This document shows positions 31,505 to 41,900 of a stretch of DNA of 48,818 nucleotides, one piece after another. The DNA comes from Bacteroides pyogenes DSM 20611 = JCM 6294. GTDB taxonomy: Bacteria; Bacteroidota; Bacteroidia; Bacteroidales; Bacteroidaceae. Made by a program: the position numbers and the translations under genes. How positions within the stretch are numbered: the stretch's first letter is position 1; every line of letters starts with the position of its first letter. A model generated the notes under the pieces. The model was not told the origin of the DNA and ran no database searches. It was given only the letters and a program-made list of their open reading frames with translations. Location of the stretch: assembly GCF_000428105.1 (NCBI RefSeq), contig NZ_ATZH01000034.1, positions 1-48,818 of the forward strand. Direction: 5' to 3'.

Positions 31505-31905
31505 TGAAAACAGCATTTGACACTGATTCGATTTTGTTTGCCTTGCTTAACGGTAAAATATCAAACAAAGGCGGGGTATATGTCGGCGACGACCGCCCCG
31601 AAGATTCCGCCGATGAAGATGTGGTTGTGAACACGATTGATTTGCCCCAAGATTGCTTGCCGCAAATCGGAACCTCCAACATAAACATTTACACGGCGGA
31701 CACGACAAAGAAAATCAAAGGAAAGATGCAGGTTTCGGCAAATCGGACACGATTAAAAGCCTTGACAAATGAAGTCTTGGCGATAGTGAGAAACGCGGAA
31801 ATACACGGAATTAAAGCCGTGCCCGGTAATATGACAATCATGTATGAGCCAACGACAAAGCAACATTTCGTGAACATCCGCGTGAATTGGAATATTCAAA
31901 TTTAA
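31504..31905 (+). CDS. Tail terminator-like protein
   Basis: A 133-aa protein between the gp10-like and major tail proteins, in the place of DUF3168-type tail terminators. The pattern of helices at the N-terminus and beta strands at the C-terminus (MTIMYEPTTKQHFVNIRVNW) agrees. The start ATG overlaps the previous stop by one base. Confidence 0.6.
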   Translation: MKTAFDTDSILFALLNGKISNKGGVYVGDDRPEDSADEDVVVNTIDLPQDCLPQIGTSNINIYTADTTKKIKGKMQVSANRTRLKALTNEVLAIVRNAEIHGIKAVPGNMTIMYEPTTKQHFVNIRVNWNIQI

Positions 31906-31916
31906 TTTTTATAAGT

Positions 31917-32414
31917 ATGGGAACAAGAACATCACTTATTACGCTTGGATTGTGTGAAATCCAAGTAGGAACGGCAGGGAAAAACGGGAAAATGCCCGGT
32001 GAGCTTGCCAAAATAGGGAAGACCTATAAAGACACTTGTAAGATGACACAAGATGCGTCAGACGTTACGGAACATTTTGAAGAGGGCATGGCAGCCCCCG
32101 AGGTGCGCAAAAAGTCAAGGAAAATGCCGAAATTGACATTTTCTATAATGGACGCAAACGTTGATGACCTTGTTTCTTATGTTGGTGGCGAAAAGGTCGA
32201 TACCAACAAATGGGGATACGATGGAAATGAAGTTGTAGCAAACAAGGCAATTAAAGTTGTAACAGAGCAGGGATTGGACTTTGAAATTCCTAATGGAGAC
32301 ATTGAAGCAGTAATCAATGCTGATATGTCCGCAAAAGGTATATTCTTAGTTGACTTTACCGTAACGCCAATGGCGGTAAGTGAGGGCAAAGCCTTGCGTG
32401 GCGTACCGAAGTAG
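31917..32414 (+). CDS. Major tail (tube) protein
   Basis: A 165-aa protein. I chose ATG 31917 (MGTRTSLITLGLCEIQVG); a 175-aa frame starts at 31887 inside the previous gene. Its beta-rich second half, and a place before the chaperone and tape measure genes, fit a siphophage tube protein. A terminator follows at once, as expected for a highly expressed product. Confidence 0.75.
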   Translation: MGTRTSLITLGLCEIQVGTAGKNGKMPGELAKIGKTYKDTCKMTQDASDVTEHFEEGMAAPEVRKKSRKMPKLTFSIMDANVDDLVSYVGGEKVDTNKWGYDGNEVVANKAIKVVTEQGLDFEIPNGDIEAVINADMSAKGIFLVDFTVTPMAVSEGKALRGVPK

Positions 32415-32422
32415 TAAACCTC

Positions 32423-32464
32423 AAGCCCCGGTGGCAATTATATGTTTCCGGGGTTTCATTTTTA
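32423..32464 (+). terminator. Intrinsic terminator after the tail tube gene
   Basis: AAGCCCCGG (32423-32431) pairs with CCGGGGTTT (32448-32456) with one G-U pair, then CATTTTTAA. It lies between the tube protein and chaperone genes. Confidence 0.8.
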
Positions 32465-32474
32465 ATAACGTGAT

Positions 32475-33044
32475 ATGACGGATGATAAGAAGAAGCTTGA
32501 ACAAGAACGTGCAGAGCTTAATGCCTTGATTGGAAAGGGTGTGTCATTTGAGGTGAAAGACACCGAATTTGATGTGGAAAAGCGGTTCTTTGGTCTTATT
32601 AAGAAATACAAGCCCCGTGAGATAACACGCACATTCAAGATTGAAGAATTGACTCTTTCAACACTTGACCGTATTTCGGCGGAAACAATCGAATTTGCAA
32701 TTGACGAAACTGTGATGAAGTCGGCGGATTCGATGAAATGTGCAAGGGGTTTGGCGCACAACCATTCAATCCGATGTGCAAGGGTTGTTGCCATTGCGGT
32801 GCTTGGTGAAGATAGATTGATTCCCTTGCAAGGCAAGGGATGCACAAAATGGGTGGAAGATACCAAGCGAATTGACGAATTAACATCGTTGTTTGCCCGA
32901 ACAATCAAACCATCGGTGCTTTACAAACTTTTCGTCCTCGTGAATGCAATGAGCAATCTTGGGGATTTTATGAGCTCTATTCGATTGATACAGCAAGAAA
33001 GAACCACAATGCCGATTCGGATAGAGGAAAGCAAAGAGGGTTAA
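32475..33044 (+). CDS. Tail assembly chaperone (gpG-like)
   Basis: A 189-aa helical protein, directly before the tape measure gene, where siphophages encode their tail assembly chaperone. After its stop the -1 frame stays open to 33253 without a useful start codon, so a longer product by programmed frameshift is likely (separate entry). Function inferred from position and this frame arrangement. Confidence 0.75.
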   Translation: MTDDKKKLEQERAELNALIGKGVSFEVKDTEFDVEKRFFGLIKKYKPREITRTFKIEELTLSTLDRISAETIEFAIDETVMKSADSMKCARGLAHNHSIRCARVVAIAVLGEDRLIPLQGKGCTKWVEDTKRIDELTSLFARTIKPSVLYKLFVLVNAMSNLGDFMSSIRLIQQERTTMPIRIEESKEG

Positions 33045-33253
33045 ACAGTCCACACGGTCGCCGGGGGGCTATATGTCAGCATTTCGGGTGGACTTATGAT
33101 TACTTGTTACATGGCATTGCATGGTCGGTTGTTCAACGTATGATGATTGATGCCCCAAGTTACGATTTCAGTGACAACAACGGGGTTGAAGAGATAGAAT
33201 TGACCGAGAACAACGGTGAACAGATTTTGAATTTCGTAAATAGCATGATGTAA
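33044..33253 (+). CDS. -1 frame extension of the tail chaperone (gpT-like)
   Basis: From 33044 the frame offset by -1 from the chaperone reads NSPHGRRGAICQHFGWTYDYLL and on to 33253, 69 codons, with its only ATGs late. The frame is also open upstream past 32960. No RBS or early start is seen, so it is most likely reached by -1 frameshifting near the end of the chaperone gene. Candidate slip points are the GGGTTAA around the stop (33038-33044) and TTTT at about 32966-32969. Confidence 0.7.
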   Translation, partial: NSPHGRRGAICQHFGWTYDYLLHGIAWSVVQRMMIDAPSYDFSDNNGVEEIELTENNGEQILNFVNSMM

Positions 33254-33254
33254 T

Positions 33255-36200
33255 ATGGCAGAAATTGACGGTGGGGCATTATCTTTTAAGTCCGTAATGG
33301 ATAATGACCAACTAAATTCGGCAATTGACGAAACCTTGCGTCGCGTGCAAGGTTTTTCCGATGCGGTAGTTGGAAGCGGTGATGTGATGGACAAGACCAC
33401 GCAAGAAATGATTGTGCAAGTTCGTTCAGCGCTTGGGAAAATCGGTGATATTTGCGTTGAGCACGAACAAGCACTTGACCGCTTGGGTCAGGAATATGAC
33501 CGTTTGGGCAATGAAATGAACCGTGCCCTTAAAAGTGGACGTGATGATGAATTTCGCGCCTTACAGGAGCAAAGGAATGCAATTCAAGGCGAAATGACGG
33601 TTCGCAAGCAGTTATTGAAAGAGTTGCGCGAACAGTCCAACGCCCTTGAAAAAGAAGCCGCAAAGTTAGAAGAATCGGCGCAGCAAGCGGAAAAGACGGC
33701 GCAAGCCCACGTTTCCTTGCGAACCCGAATCCGCGCTTTGAAAGAAGAAATGGCATTGTATCGTGAGCAATTCGGAGACCAGACTGATAAATACCGGGAA
33801 ATGACGGCGGAACTTGGACGCTTGATGGATATTCAGGGTGACATACAGGCACAAGGAAGCATTCTTGCTAACGATGAAGCCAACTTTCAAGGATTTATTC
33901 AGGGTCTTTCAGGGATTGCAGGTGGTTTTTCAGCCGCTACGGGTGCAATATCATTGTTCGCTGGTGAAAACGAGAACCTACAAAGGGTAATGACAAAGGT
34001 TCAAAGCGTGATGGCTGTTGCAATAGGAACGCAACAGGTTGCACAGACGTTGAATAAGGATAGCGCATTTCGGCTTGTAACCGTCCGGAAAGCCAAAGAA
34101 TTGCTCACTGTCGCCGAAATGAAGTTTGCCGCCGCCCTTGGTATATCCAATGTCGCGGCTAAGGCTTTGATGGCAACGCTTACACTTGGATTGTCGGTTG
34201 CCATAACGGGAGCGATAGTGCTTATTGATAGAATTATATCAAAAAACAAAGAAGCCAAGAAAGCACAAGAAGAATTCAACAAAGAACTTGTCGAGGGTTC
34301 ATACAAAGCAATCGGAGCAATTGAAAGTCTTTCCATAAAGTGGAATCGGCTTGGCGGTGATTTGGATGCCAAGAAAAAGTTTGTTGAAGAAAACAAAAAA
34401 GCATTTGAAGAACTTGGTGTTGCCGTTCGTGATGTTGCCGATGCGGAAAGGATTCTAAATTCGGGAAAGGGTGCGTTTATTGCCGCACAAATTGAAAAGG
34501 CAAAAGCAATGATTTTTGTTCAGCAAGCGCAAGAAAAAGTGAAAACTTTGATGGAGAATGAACAAAAAATTGAATCGATGCCAAAAACCAGAAGTCAATG
34601 GGTGCAAACTTCTTCATTTGGAACAGGATATTATATTGAAGTCAAAAATGAAGAAAGAGAGAAATTGATTCAAGCAAACAAAGACTTGTACACAGAGATT
34701 GAGAATGGTTACACGAATGCCGCCGCAGCCGAAACAGAGGGGGCAAACATTCTTAAAGAAGCAGAGATTGAGGCAGTTAAGACTATTAAGGACGGGACAA
34801 TTGCAGCCCTTGAACAAGCCATTTCGGAGAAAAATGAGAGGTTGAAAGATTTGCACATCGGAAGCGATGATTTTAACAAGGTACAAGCCGACCTTAAAAA
34901 TCTTCAAGACCAATTAAGCAAAGCACAAGGGAACAAAGGCGGCGGTGGTTCAGGTGCAAACAAAGACCCATTCTTGGAGAAATTGAGCAAGCGCAAAGCT
35001 GAATACCAACGATTCAATAAGTGGTTAAATTCCGGTGATGCGATATTAGTTCAATCGGCGAACAAGGAATTTGAGGGTCTTTTGAAAGAGGGTTCAACGT
35101 ATATCGACTATTTGAAAAAACAGCGCGACGAACTTTTGACGGTTGATATTTCCAAGCGTACCAAGGCGCAAAATAAACAGTTGAGCCAACTTAACGATGC
35201 CATTGCAGAAGAAACTAAGAAAACCGTTTTGGAAGCATTCAACAATGAATTGTCCGAGCAATTGACAAACGCCAAGACTGTGCTTGAAATGCTGAATATA
35301 ATAGAGCAAAAGCGCAAGAATTTGTCCGGGGACGGTACAGAGTTGGACAATGCCAAGAAAGAAACCTTGGACAACGCCGAAAAGGATGCCAAAGAACAAC
35401 TTAAAGAAGAAATCGAAGTATTGCTTGAAGAATATGCTTCATACGCGGAACAAAAACGTCGTATCGATGAAGCTTACAACCGCGATTATGAAGTATTGAT
35501 GGCGAAACGCCAGCAAGTAACCACCGATGCGGAACGTGCCGAAATTGACGCCGCCATTGCCAAGCGTCAAAAAAAGCGAGACAACGATGTGAACGGCATT
35601 GGTGGCGTTGATTACGATGCGTTGTTGGCGGAATATGGCACATTTGAGCAGCGCAAGCAATCAATCATTGACAGTTACGAAGAAAAGCGCAAGGCGGCGC
35701 AAGCCGTCGGCAATACCGAAATGGTGGAAGCCTTGAACAAGGCGCAAGCCGAAGCCCTTTCAAAGTTTGCGTTGAAAGAACTTCAAGCACACCCGGATTG
35801 GGAATTGATGTTTGGCGACCTTGACGAAATAAGCACCCGAAAACTTCAAGAACTGATTGATAAAATCAGCAATCTTGATGGGGCTTATCTTGGTATTGAA
35901 TTTAACCCGAAAGACCTTGAATCTTTAAAGGGTAATATCGAGAAAATGAAGAAAGAAATCCAAGAACGTAATCCCTTTTCTTCTTTGGTATCTTCTATCA
36001 AAGACTATATCAAGGCAGAAGATGAAGCAAGCAAGAAAACAGCCCTTACAAATGTATTCAAAAGCGCGAGCGGTGCAATAGACCTTGTAGGCGGAGCAAT
36101 TGATGCAGTCACTTCCGGGATGGAAAAGATGGGCATTAGGATGGATGAAGAAACCCAAGCGATAATGAATGACATCGGCGGAATCCTTGATGGCGCAAGC

Positions 36201-37187
36201 CAACTTGCAAGTGGTATCGCGACAGGCAATCCATTATCTGTTATTCAAGGCTCAATCGGTCTGCTATCATCCGCGTTTGACCTGTTCAATTCGCGAGACC
36301 GAAAAGCAGAAAAGCAGATTAGAAAGCACCAAGAAGCAATTTCAAAACTTGAAAAGGCATACACGCAACTTTCTTGGGCTATTGACAAGGCGTTGGGTGG
36401 TGACGTTTATAAAAACCAAAAGGCGGCAATCCGCAATATGCAACAACAGCAAGAGCGTTTGAGAGCGTCCTGGGAGGCTGAAATATCAAAAAAGAAAACC
36501 GATTGGGGCAGGGTTGATGACTTCAAAGAACAATATGCCGAATTGGAGCGTCGGATTGCCGATATGTATGCGGAGATTTCCAACGACTTGTTGCAGACCA
36601 ATGCAAAGGACTTTTCAACGCAATTGGCGGACAACTTGGCAAGCGCATTCAAAGCGGGTGAAGATTCCGCCAAGGCTTTTGAAGAAACCGTGAATCAGGT
36701 GTTGCAAAACTTGGTTGTGAACCAATTAAAAAAGAAATTCTTGGAACAACAACTTCAAGGGGCACTTGATAGCCTTGAACAATCAATGGGTTGGTGGAAT
36801 GGTGACACCTTTGTATTTGACGGCTTAACGGATGAAGAAATTGAATCTTTCAAACGCAAGGTGCAAGCAGCCGCCAACAACTTCAATCAAGCGTTGGGCA
36901 TTTATTCGGATTTGTTCAAGGACTTGAATGAAGAGTCCAATGATTCTTTGACCGGAGCGGTCAAGGGAGTTACGGAAGAAACCGCAAGTCTTGTTGCCGG
37001 ACAAATGAATGCAATTCGCATCAATCAACTTGAAGCGACCCAAATTTTACGCCAACAGTTGCAGACCTTGAACGCCATTGCACAAAATACGGCATACAAC
37101 CGATATTTGGCAAGAATTGAAAGGATTATCACTATCCTTGAAAACAAATCAAGCGGTGATTCTTTAAGGTCACAAGGTTTGTCGTAA
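33255..37187 (+). CDS. Tail tape measure protein
   Basis: A 1310-aa protein, the longest helical gene of the tail block, with extended coiled coils (about 70-200, 560-760), hydrophobic helices in the middle (about 210-330, ALMATLTLGLSVAITGAIVLI) and further helical segments to the end. Tape measure length sets tail length, so this predicts a long flexible siphophage tail, roughly 190-200 nm if 0.15 nm per residue applies. The gene directly follows the chaperone pair. Confidence 0.9.
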   Translation: MAEIDGGALSFKSVMDNDQLNSAIDETLRRVQGFSDAVVGSGDVMDKTTQEMIVQVRSALGKIGDICVEHEQALDRLGQEYDRLGNEMNRALKSGRDDEFRALQEQRNAIQGEMTVRKQLLKELREQSNALEKEAAKLEESAQQAEKTAQAHVSLRTRIRALKEEMALYREQFGDQTDKYREMTAELGRLMDIQGDIQAQGSILANDEANFQGFIQGLSGIAGGFSAATGAISLFAGENENLQRVMTKVQSVMAVAIGTQQVAQTLNKDSAFRLVTVRKAKELLTVAEMKFAAALGISNVAAKALMATLTLGLSVAITGAIVLIDRIISKNKEAKKAQEEFNKELVEGSYKAIGAIESLSIKWNRLGGDLDAKKKFVEENKKAFEELGVAVRDVADAERILNSGKGAFIAAQIEKAKAMIFVQQAQEKVKTLMENEQKIESMPKTRSQWVQTSSFGTGYYIEVKNEEREKLIQANKDLYTEIENGYTNAAAAETEGANILKEAEIEAVKTIKDGTIAALEQAISEKNERLKDLHIGSDDFNKVQADLKNLQDQLSKAQGNKGGGGSGANKDPFLEKLSKRKAEYQRFNKWLNSGDAILVQSANKEFEGLLKEGSTYIDYLKKQRDELLTVDISKRTKAQNKQLSQLNDAIAEETKKTVLEAFNNELSEQLTNAKTVLEMLNIIEQKRKNLSGDGTELDNAKKETLDNAEKDAKEQLKEEIEVLLEEYASYAEQKRRIDEAYNRDYEVLMAKRQQVTTDAERAEIDAAIAKRQKKRDNDVNGIGGVDYDALLAEYGTFEQRKQSIIDSYEEKRKAAQAVGNTEMVEALNKAQAEALSKFALKELQAHPDWELMFGDLDEISTRKLQELIDKISNLDGAYLGIEFNPKDLESLKGNIEKMKKEIQERNPFSSLVSSIKDYIKAEDEASKKTALTNVFKSASGAIDLVGGAIDAVTSGMEKMGIRMDEETQAIMNDIGGILDGASQLASGIATGNPLSVIQGSIGLLSSAFDLFNSRDRKAEKQIRKHQEAISKLEKAYTQLSWAIDKALGGDVYKNQKAAIRNMQQQQERLRASWEAEISKKKTDWGRVDDFKEQYAELERRIADMYAEISNDLLQTNAKDFSTQLADNLASAFKAGEDSAKAFEETVNQVLQNLVVNQLKKKFLEQQLQGALDSLEQSMGWWNGDTFVFDGLTDEEIESFKRKVQAAANNFNQALGIYSDLFKDLNEESNDSLTGAVKGVTEETASLVAGQMNAIRINQLEATQILRQQLQTLNAIAQNTAYNRYLARIERIITILENKSSGDSLRSQGLS

Positions 37188-37194
37188 TCAAAAG

Positions 37195-37211
37195 TGTTTC
37201 ACTATAAAACA
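37195..37211 (+). promoter_or_regulatory. Operator 8 of the dispersed dyad
   Basis: TGTTTCACTATAAAACA, ending 6 nt before the ATG at 37218, between the tape measure gene and the next tail gene. Confidence 0.6.
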
Positions 37212-37217
37212 AGAAAT

Positions 37218-37727
37218 ATGAAGTTATCGAAAGAACTTGCAAGACAAGCGAAAGCCAAGGGGATTTGTACCCCTTGGCATGCCCAATTGCTAACATTACA
37301 GAACAAAGAAGCAATGGTTGATATGTACTTGAAAGGTATTGACTTTTGCTTGGCGAATGATTACCCCAAAAATGACTTCATAAGAACGCATTTCAAAGGG
37401 GTTATGGAAGCGAAAGGGGTTTTCCTTGACGACAACATAAAAGTCGAAAATAAGCCCAAATGCGTGTGTTTGGGAACAACCCAAGGACGTATTGACGTGA
37501 ACAGGTTTGAGGTATGCGAGGTTTTCGCAAAACACAATGCCGAATTGAATGTGGTTGCCAAGGACAACGCCTTTGTGATGATAGACATTTTCGATGATGC
37601 CGTTGTGAGTATTCACGCAAGCGACCGGGCAAAAGTTTGTGTGAACCATTACGGCGGTTCGATAACAAAAAATGCAATGGGTGATGCCATTGTGAAAATC
37701 CGGGAGAAGAACAAAAAAACATATTGA
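37218..37727 (+). CDS. Tail-region protein with repeated beta pattern
   Basis: A 169-aa protein from ATG 37218, just after operator 8. The first 60 residues are helical (ELARQAKAKGICTPWH), and 100-160 have short beta repeats (AELNVVAKDNAFVMIDIFDDAVVSI type) like a beta-helix. Not recognised. It opens the tail tip block and precedes the Dit-like gene by one base. Confidence 0.6.
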   Translation: MKLSKELARQAKAKGICTPWHAQLLTLQNKEAMVDMYLKGIDFCLANDYPKNDFIRTHFKGVMEAKGVFLDDNIKVENKPKCVCLGTTQGRIDVNRFEVCEVFAKHNAELNVVAKDNAFVMIDIFDDAVVSIHASDRAKVCVNHYGGSITKNAMGDAIVKIREKNKKTY

Positions 37728-37728
37728 T

Positions 37729-38934
37729 ATGGATGCAAACAGCATAATTTTTCAAATGCCTTTCGATGAAAGCGACGGTGCGTTGATTGCATACGATTAC
37801 AGCCAAAACCGTGCCGATGGTTCGGTTGTCGGTGCGCATTTTGTCGCTGGAAAGAACGGCAACGCAATTTCATTCGGCGGTGATGATTATTGCGAGGTGT
37901 CGAAAAGCATTTTGCCGAATATGAACACCGAATTTTCGATTCTTGCTTGGGTTCAGGGTCGGGAATCTGAATGCGGTTCGCCCCAAAAGATGATTTGGGT
38001 ATTGAGTTTTTCGGGGCTTAACAACTTTGTAGAAGTTACGATTGAAGCAAAGCCCGGTTCTTGGTTTTCACTTGCCGTTACAAGGTGCGGAAGCACGTTC
38101 AATTTCTATGTCAATGCACAGTTGATTAAGACCGTGAACAATTCCGGCGCATTGCAAGGCATTTCGCTTAACCAAGATTATTACGGCGGTGAATACGGTT
38201 TCGGCTTGCTTGACGATGTGAAGATTTACAAGGTTGCCTTGCTTCAAGCCGACCTTATCAATGAATTGTCGTCCGGCAAGCAACAAGCATATTTGTTGGA
38301 TGGTGTGGACTTCAAGGAATATGGCGTATATGTGTCAGGTTCGGACGGCATTATGAACCGACCGAAAATGAAAGCGCCCGCAACATTGAGTTGGGACAAC
38401 TATCATGGTGAAAGCGTTGATTTGGCGCATAAATTTTATGAATCAAGGGAAATCACGTTGTCATGCTTTGTCAAGGCTGAATCAAAAATTGACTTCATTA
38501 AAAAGGTCACAACCTTTGAACAGCAGTTTGACAAGGTAGGCACAAACCGCCTTGTCATAGACGTTCACCCGGTAAAACCATTGATTTATGAAGTGTATTG
38601 CAAGGATGCAATCGAAATTCAAAAGGAATGGTCGGATGAATTGATGGTGGGTACATTCAAGTTGAAGTTGATTGAACCCGAACCCGTGAAACGTGTTTTG
38701 AAGCACATTCGCGTGAATGAATCGACCAAGACTTGCACAATCACCTTGACAAGTTCCAAGTATGTAAACATCTATTGGGGTGATGGTTCGGTTGATTATG
38801 ACATAAGCGGTGATTCCGTAACAGTCAAACACTATTATGATGTAAACGGTGACTATTTCCCCGTTGTTACCGGGTGCATTGATGAAATTTCTTCATTTGA
38901 TACAAACGCGATTATTGTATGGGAGCGAATATAA
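37729..38934 (+). CDS. Distal tail-like protein with N-terminal LamG-like domain
   Basis: A 401-aa protein with three parts. About 1-185 resemble a concanavalin/LamG jelly roll (MPFDESDGALIAYDYS, FSILAWVQG, VKIYKVALLQADLINEL). About 190-315 look like a Dit/distal tail domain (YLLDGVDFKEYGVYVSG ... FKLKLIEPEP). The rest has a short beta domain with a PKD-like IYWGDGSVDYDISG. The fusion would put a glycan-binding domain at the tail tip. It overlaps the next gene by 16 nt. Confidence 0.75.
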   Translation: MDANSIIFQMPFDESDGALIAYDYSQNRADGSVVGAHFVAGKNGNAISFGGDDYCEVSKSILPNMNTEFSILAWVQGRESECGSPQKMIWVLSFSGLNNFVEVTIEAKPGSWFSLAVTRCGSTFNFYVNAQLIKTVNNSGALQGISLNQDYYGGEYGFGLLDDVKIYKVALLQADLINELSSGKQQAYLLDGVDFKEYGVYVSGSDGIMNRPKMKAPATLSWDNYHGESVDLAHKFYESREITLSCFVKAESKIDFIKKVTTFEQQFDKVGTNRLVIDVHPVKPLIYEVYCKDAIEIQKEWSDELMVGTFKLKLIEPEPVKRVLKHIRVNESTKTCTITLTSSKYVNIYWGDGSVDYDISGDSVTVKHYYDVNGDYFPVVTGCIDEISSFDTNAIIVWERI

Positions 38935-41900
38935 TTATAACACAACCCAATGGAAACCGTGTGCCAATGCAAAATCGGCGCACGGCAACCGGGATTGTGT
39001 CCGCAAAGCAAAATTGGGGCTTGAATGCGGAAGATACGGTGGATATAACCGTTGAATCACCTTTCCCCCAAACGTACAACATTGGTGACAAAATCACCAT
39101 ATTTGGACGTGATTACAAGTTGAACCGCTTGCCGTCTGTAAAAAAGACAGGAATGCACGAATTTCAATATACGTTGCAATTTGAGGGTGTGCAATATGAT
39201 TTATTCCGTGTGACCTATGATTTGACCATTGACACAACCACCAACGTATTGCAAGACGTGCAAGGTGACACCCTAACGGGCAATTTGCGCCGCTTCATGC
39301 AAGTTCTTATTGCCAATGCCAACCGCGTATTCCCCGGCAAATGGAAGTTGGGGAAATGCCCGGAAACAATCGGCGACAAGACATTGACGTTTGGTGAATC
39401 TGACAATTGCTTGTCGGTATTGCAGAACCTTTGCGGTCAATCCAACTTCAATGTAGAATTTGAAATTGAACAAGCCAATGGAGTTTACACGGTCAATCTT
39501 TATGAACGTGTCGGACAAACTTTGCCATATAAATTTGAGTATGGCAAAGGACGTGGATTGTATGATTTGCACCGTGAAAATGTTTCATCCTCAAACATTG
39601 TTACCCGGTTGAAAGTTTATGGTTCATCCGAAAATATCACATCAAAATATCGTGCCGACCGCCTTTGTTTGCCGGGCAAGACAAAGGGGCAATCATACAT
39701 TGAAAAACCCGAAATGGTGGCAAAATATGGCATATTTGAGGGGCGCAAGAACTTTGATAATGTCAAGCCGACATTCACGGGGGCGGTTGAATCGGTGGTT
39801 GATGTGTTCAGCTTCATAGATAGAACATTTCCTTTCGATTTGAACGCAAAGAATGCAAGTGGCGAAACATTGTATCTTGTCAATGGTGTGGCGGCAAAAA
39901 TCCACTTCAATACGGGGAATCTTGCCGGATATGACTTTGAAATTAAGGAATACAACCATGCCAAAAAACAATTCACACTTCGGAAGTTCACAGACGACCG
40001 GGGCGATGTGTTCCCATCCGAAACATCATTGGCATTCCAATTCAGTGCGGGCAACGAATATAAAATTCTTGATGTAGCATATCCAAGCGATATTGAAGCA
40101 GCCGCCGAAACCGAATTGGCAGAAGTGGCAAATAAATACTATGACCAAAATTGCCAACCAAAGGTGCAATATGGGTTGAGTGTGACCAAGGCATACTTGA
40201 AAAAGATTGTCGGAACGGATGATTCGATAATGAATTTCTTTGCCCCCGGTGACTTCTTGCAAGTGGTGGACAAAGATATTGACGTGGACAAGGCGATTCG
40301 CATAAAATATTTTGTGCGCAATATCCTTGACCCTTACGATTACACCCTTACCATTTCGGACATTGCCACAAGTGCATCAATAACCAACCGTGTGATTTCC
40401 GACTTGATAGAAATAGACAAGATTATTTCAATAAACAACCTGAAAGACCCCACCCGTGCCCGCGCCAATTGGCGGTCAAGTCGTGAAGTGTTGGACATGG
40501 TTTTTGACCCGGAGGGCGATTATTACACCGACAAGATAAAGCCAAATTCAATTGACACGTTGGCATTGTCTGTTGGTGCTAAATCAATGCAATTCGGCTT
40601 GACAAATACCGTATTTCAACCGAATTATAATGGCAATAAGAATGTCGTTAAGTGGCAAGGCGGTGTCTTGACACATTACACCATCAATGAAGAAACGGCG
40701 GTATCTTGGGTTCTTGCAGATGGGCAAATTACACTTGCCAAGGATGATGATGCCTATTACATTTATGCGAAATGTGAAAAGGTGGGGCAAGCCGGAACAA
40801 TCATATTCACGAAAGAGCAACACAAAGTGGATGATGATGCCAACTATTACCATTTTTGGATTGGTGTTATCAATTCGGTTGATATTGAATTAAAGGCACG
40901 TTCCATTGCCTTGACTTATGGTTTTACAATGGTAAATGGTCGTTTCATCAAAACGGGTCGCATTGAATCCGCCGATGGAACAACATATTTTGACCTTGAC
41001 AATTCCGAAATAGGCGGTCGAATCGTGTTCACTTCAAATGGCGAGCAAAAAACGCTTGAACAATTGGGCGCGGAATCTTTGGAAAGCAAGGACTTTATCA
41101 ACAACACCTTGCCGGGCTTGTTGTCGGAAATCCAAGCGCAATTGGATGGTCAGATTGAACAATTCTTCGATACATACGACCCAACCTTGGATAATGCCCC
41201 GGCAAGCGAATGGATAACATCGGAGTTGAAGGAAAATCACCTTGGCGACTTGTTTTATAACACAGACACGGGCAAGGTGTTCCGCTTCATCAAGAACGGC
41301 AATACTTATTCGTGGCAAGAATTGCGGGATTCAGAAGTTGCACAAGCATTAGCAATTGCAAATGATGCTTTGAAACTTGCCGGAACAAAGCGGCGAATTT
41401 TCACTTCAACCCCTTACACCCCTTATGAAGTGGGCGATTTGTGGGTTCAGGGTGCAAGTGGTGACATTATGCGATGCAAAACCGCCCGTGCATCCGGGTC
41501 TTATTCATCCGGCGATTGGGGAAAGGCTTCAAAGTACACCGACGATTCGGGCTTGAATGACTTTATCAATAGTTCATACAATAGCGATATTGCTGACATT
41601 TTGGAGCAAATAGATGGAAAGGTTGAATGTTGGTTTCAAACTACCGACCCGGCTTCATCTTGGACAACAATAGCCGTGAAGAAAAAGCACGTTGGCGATA
41701 TGTGGTATCATACCTCCAAGAACGAATTGAAGTATTACACAAATTCGTATGCTTGGAAAAAGGTAGAAGATGCCAAAGCGATTGCAGCTTATGAAGCGGC
41801 AAGCCAAGCACAGGATACCGCAGACAGTAAAAGGCGTGTGTTTGTCGTAACCCCCTATCCACCTTATGAGGTTGGCGATTTGTGGGTTGACGGAAAGGAG

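Noticed and set aside
9336..37211. Resemblance of TCACTATA in the repeated motif to the T7 promoter core
   Set aside because: No phage-type RNA polymerase gene is seen in the window, the flanking T7 promoter bases are absent, and the motif has dyad symmetry, which fits a dimeric regulator better.
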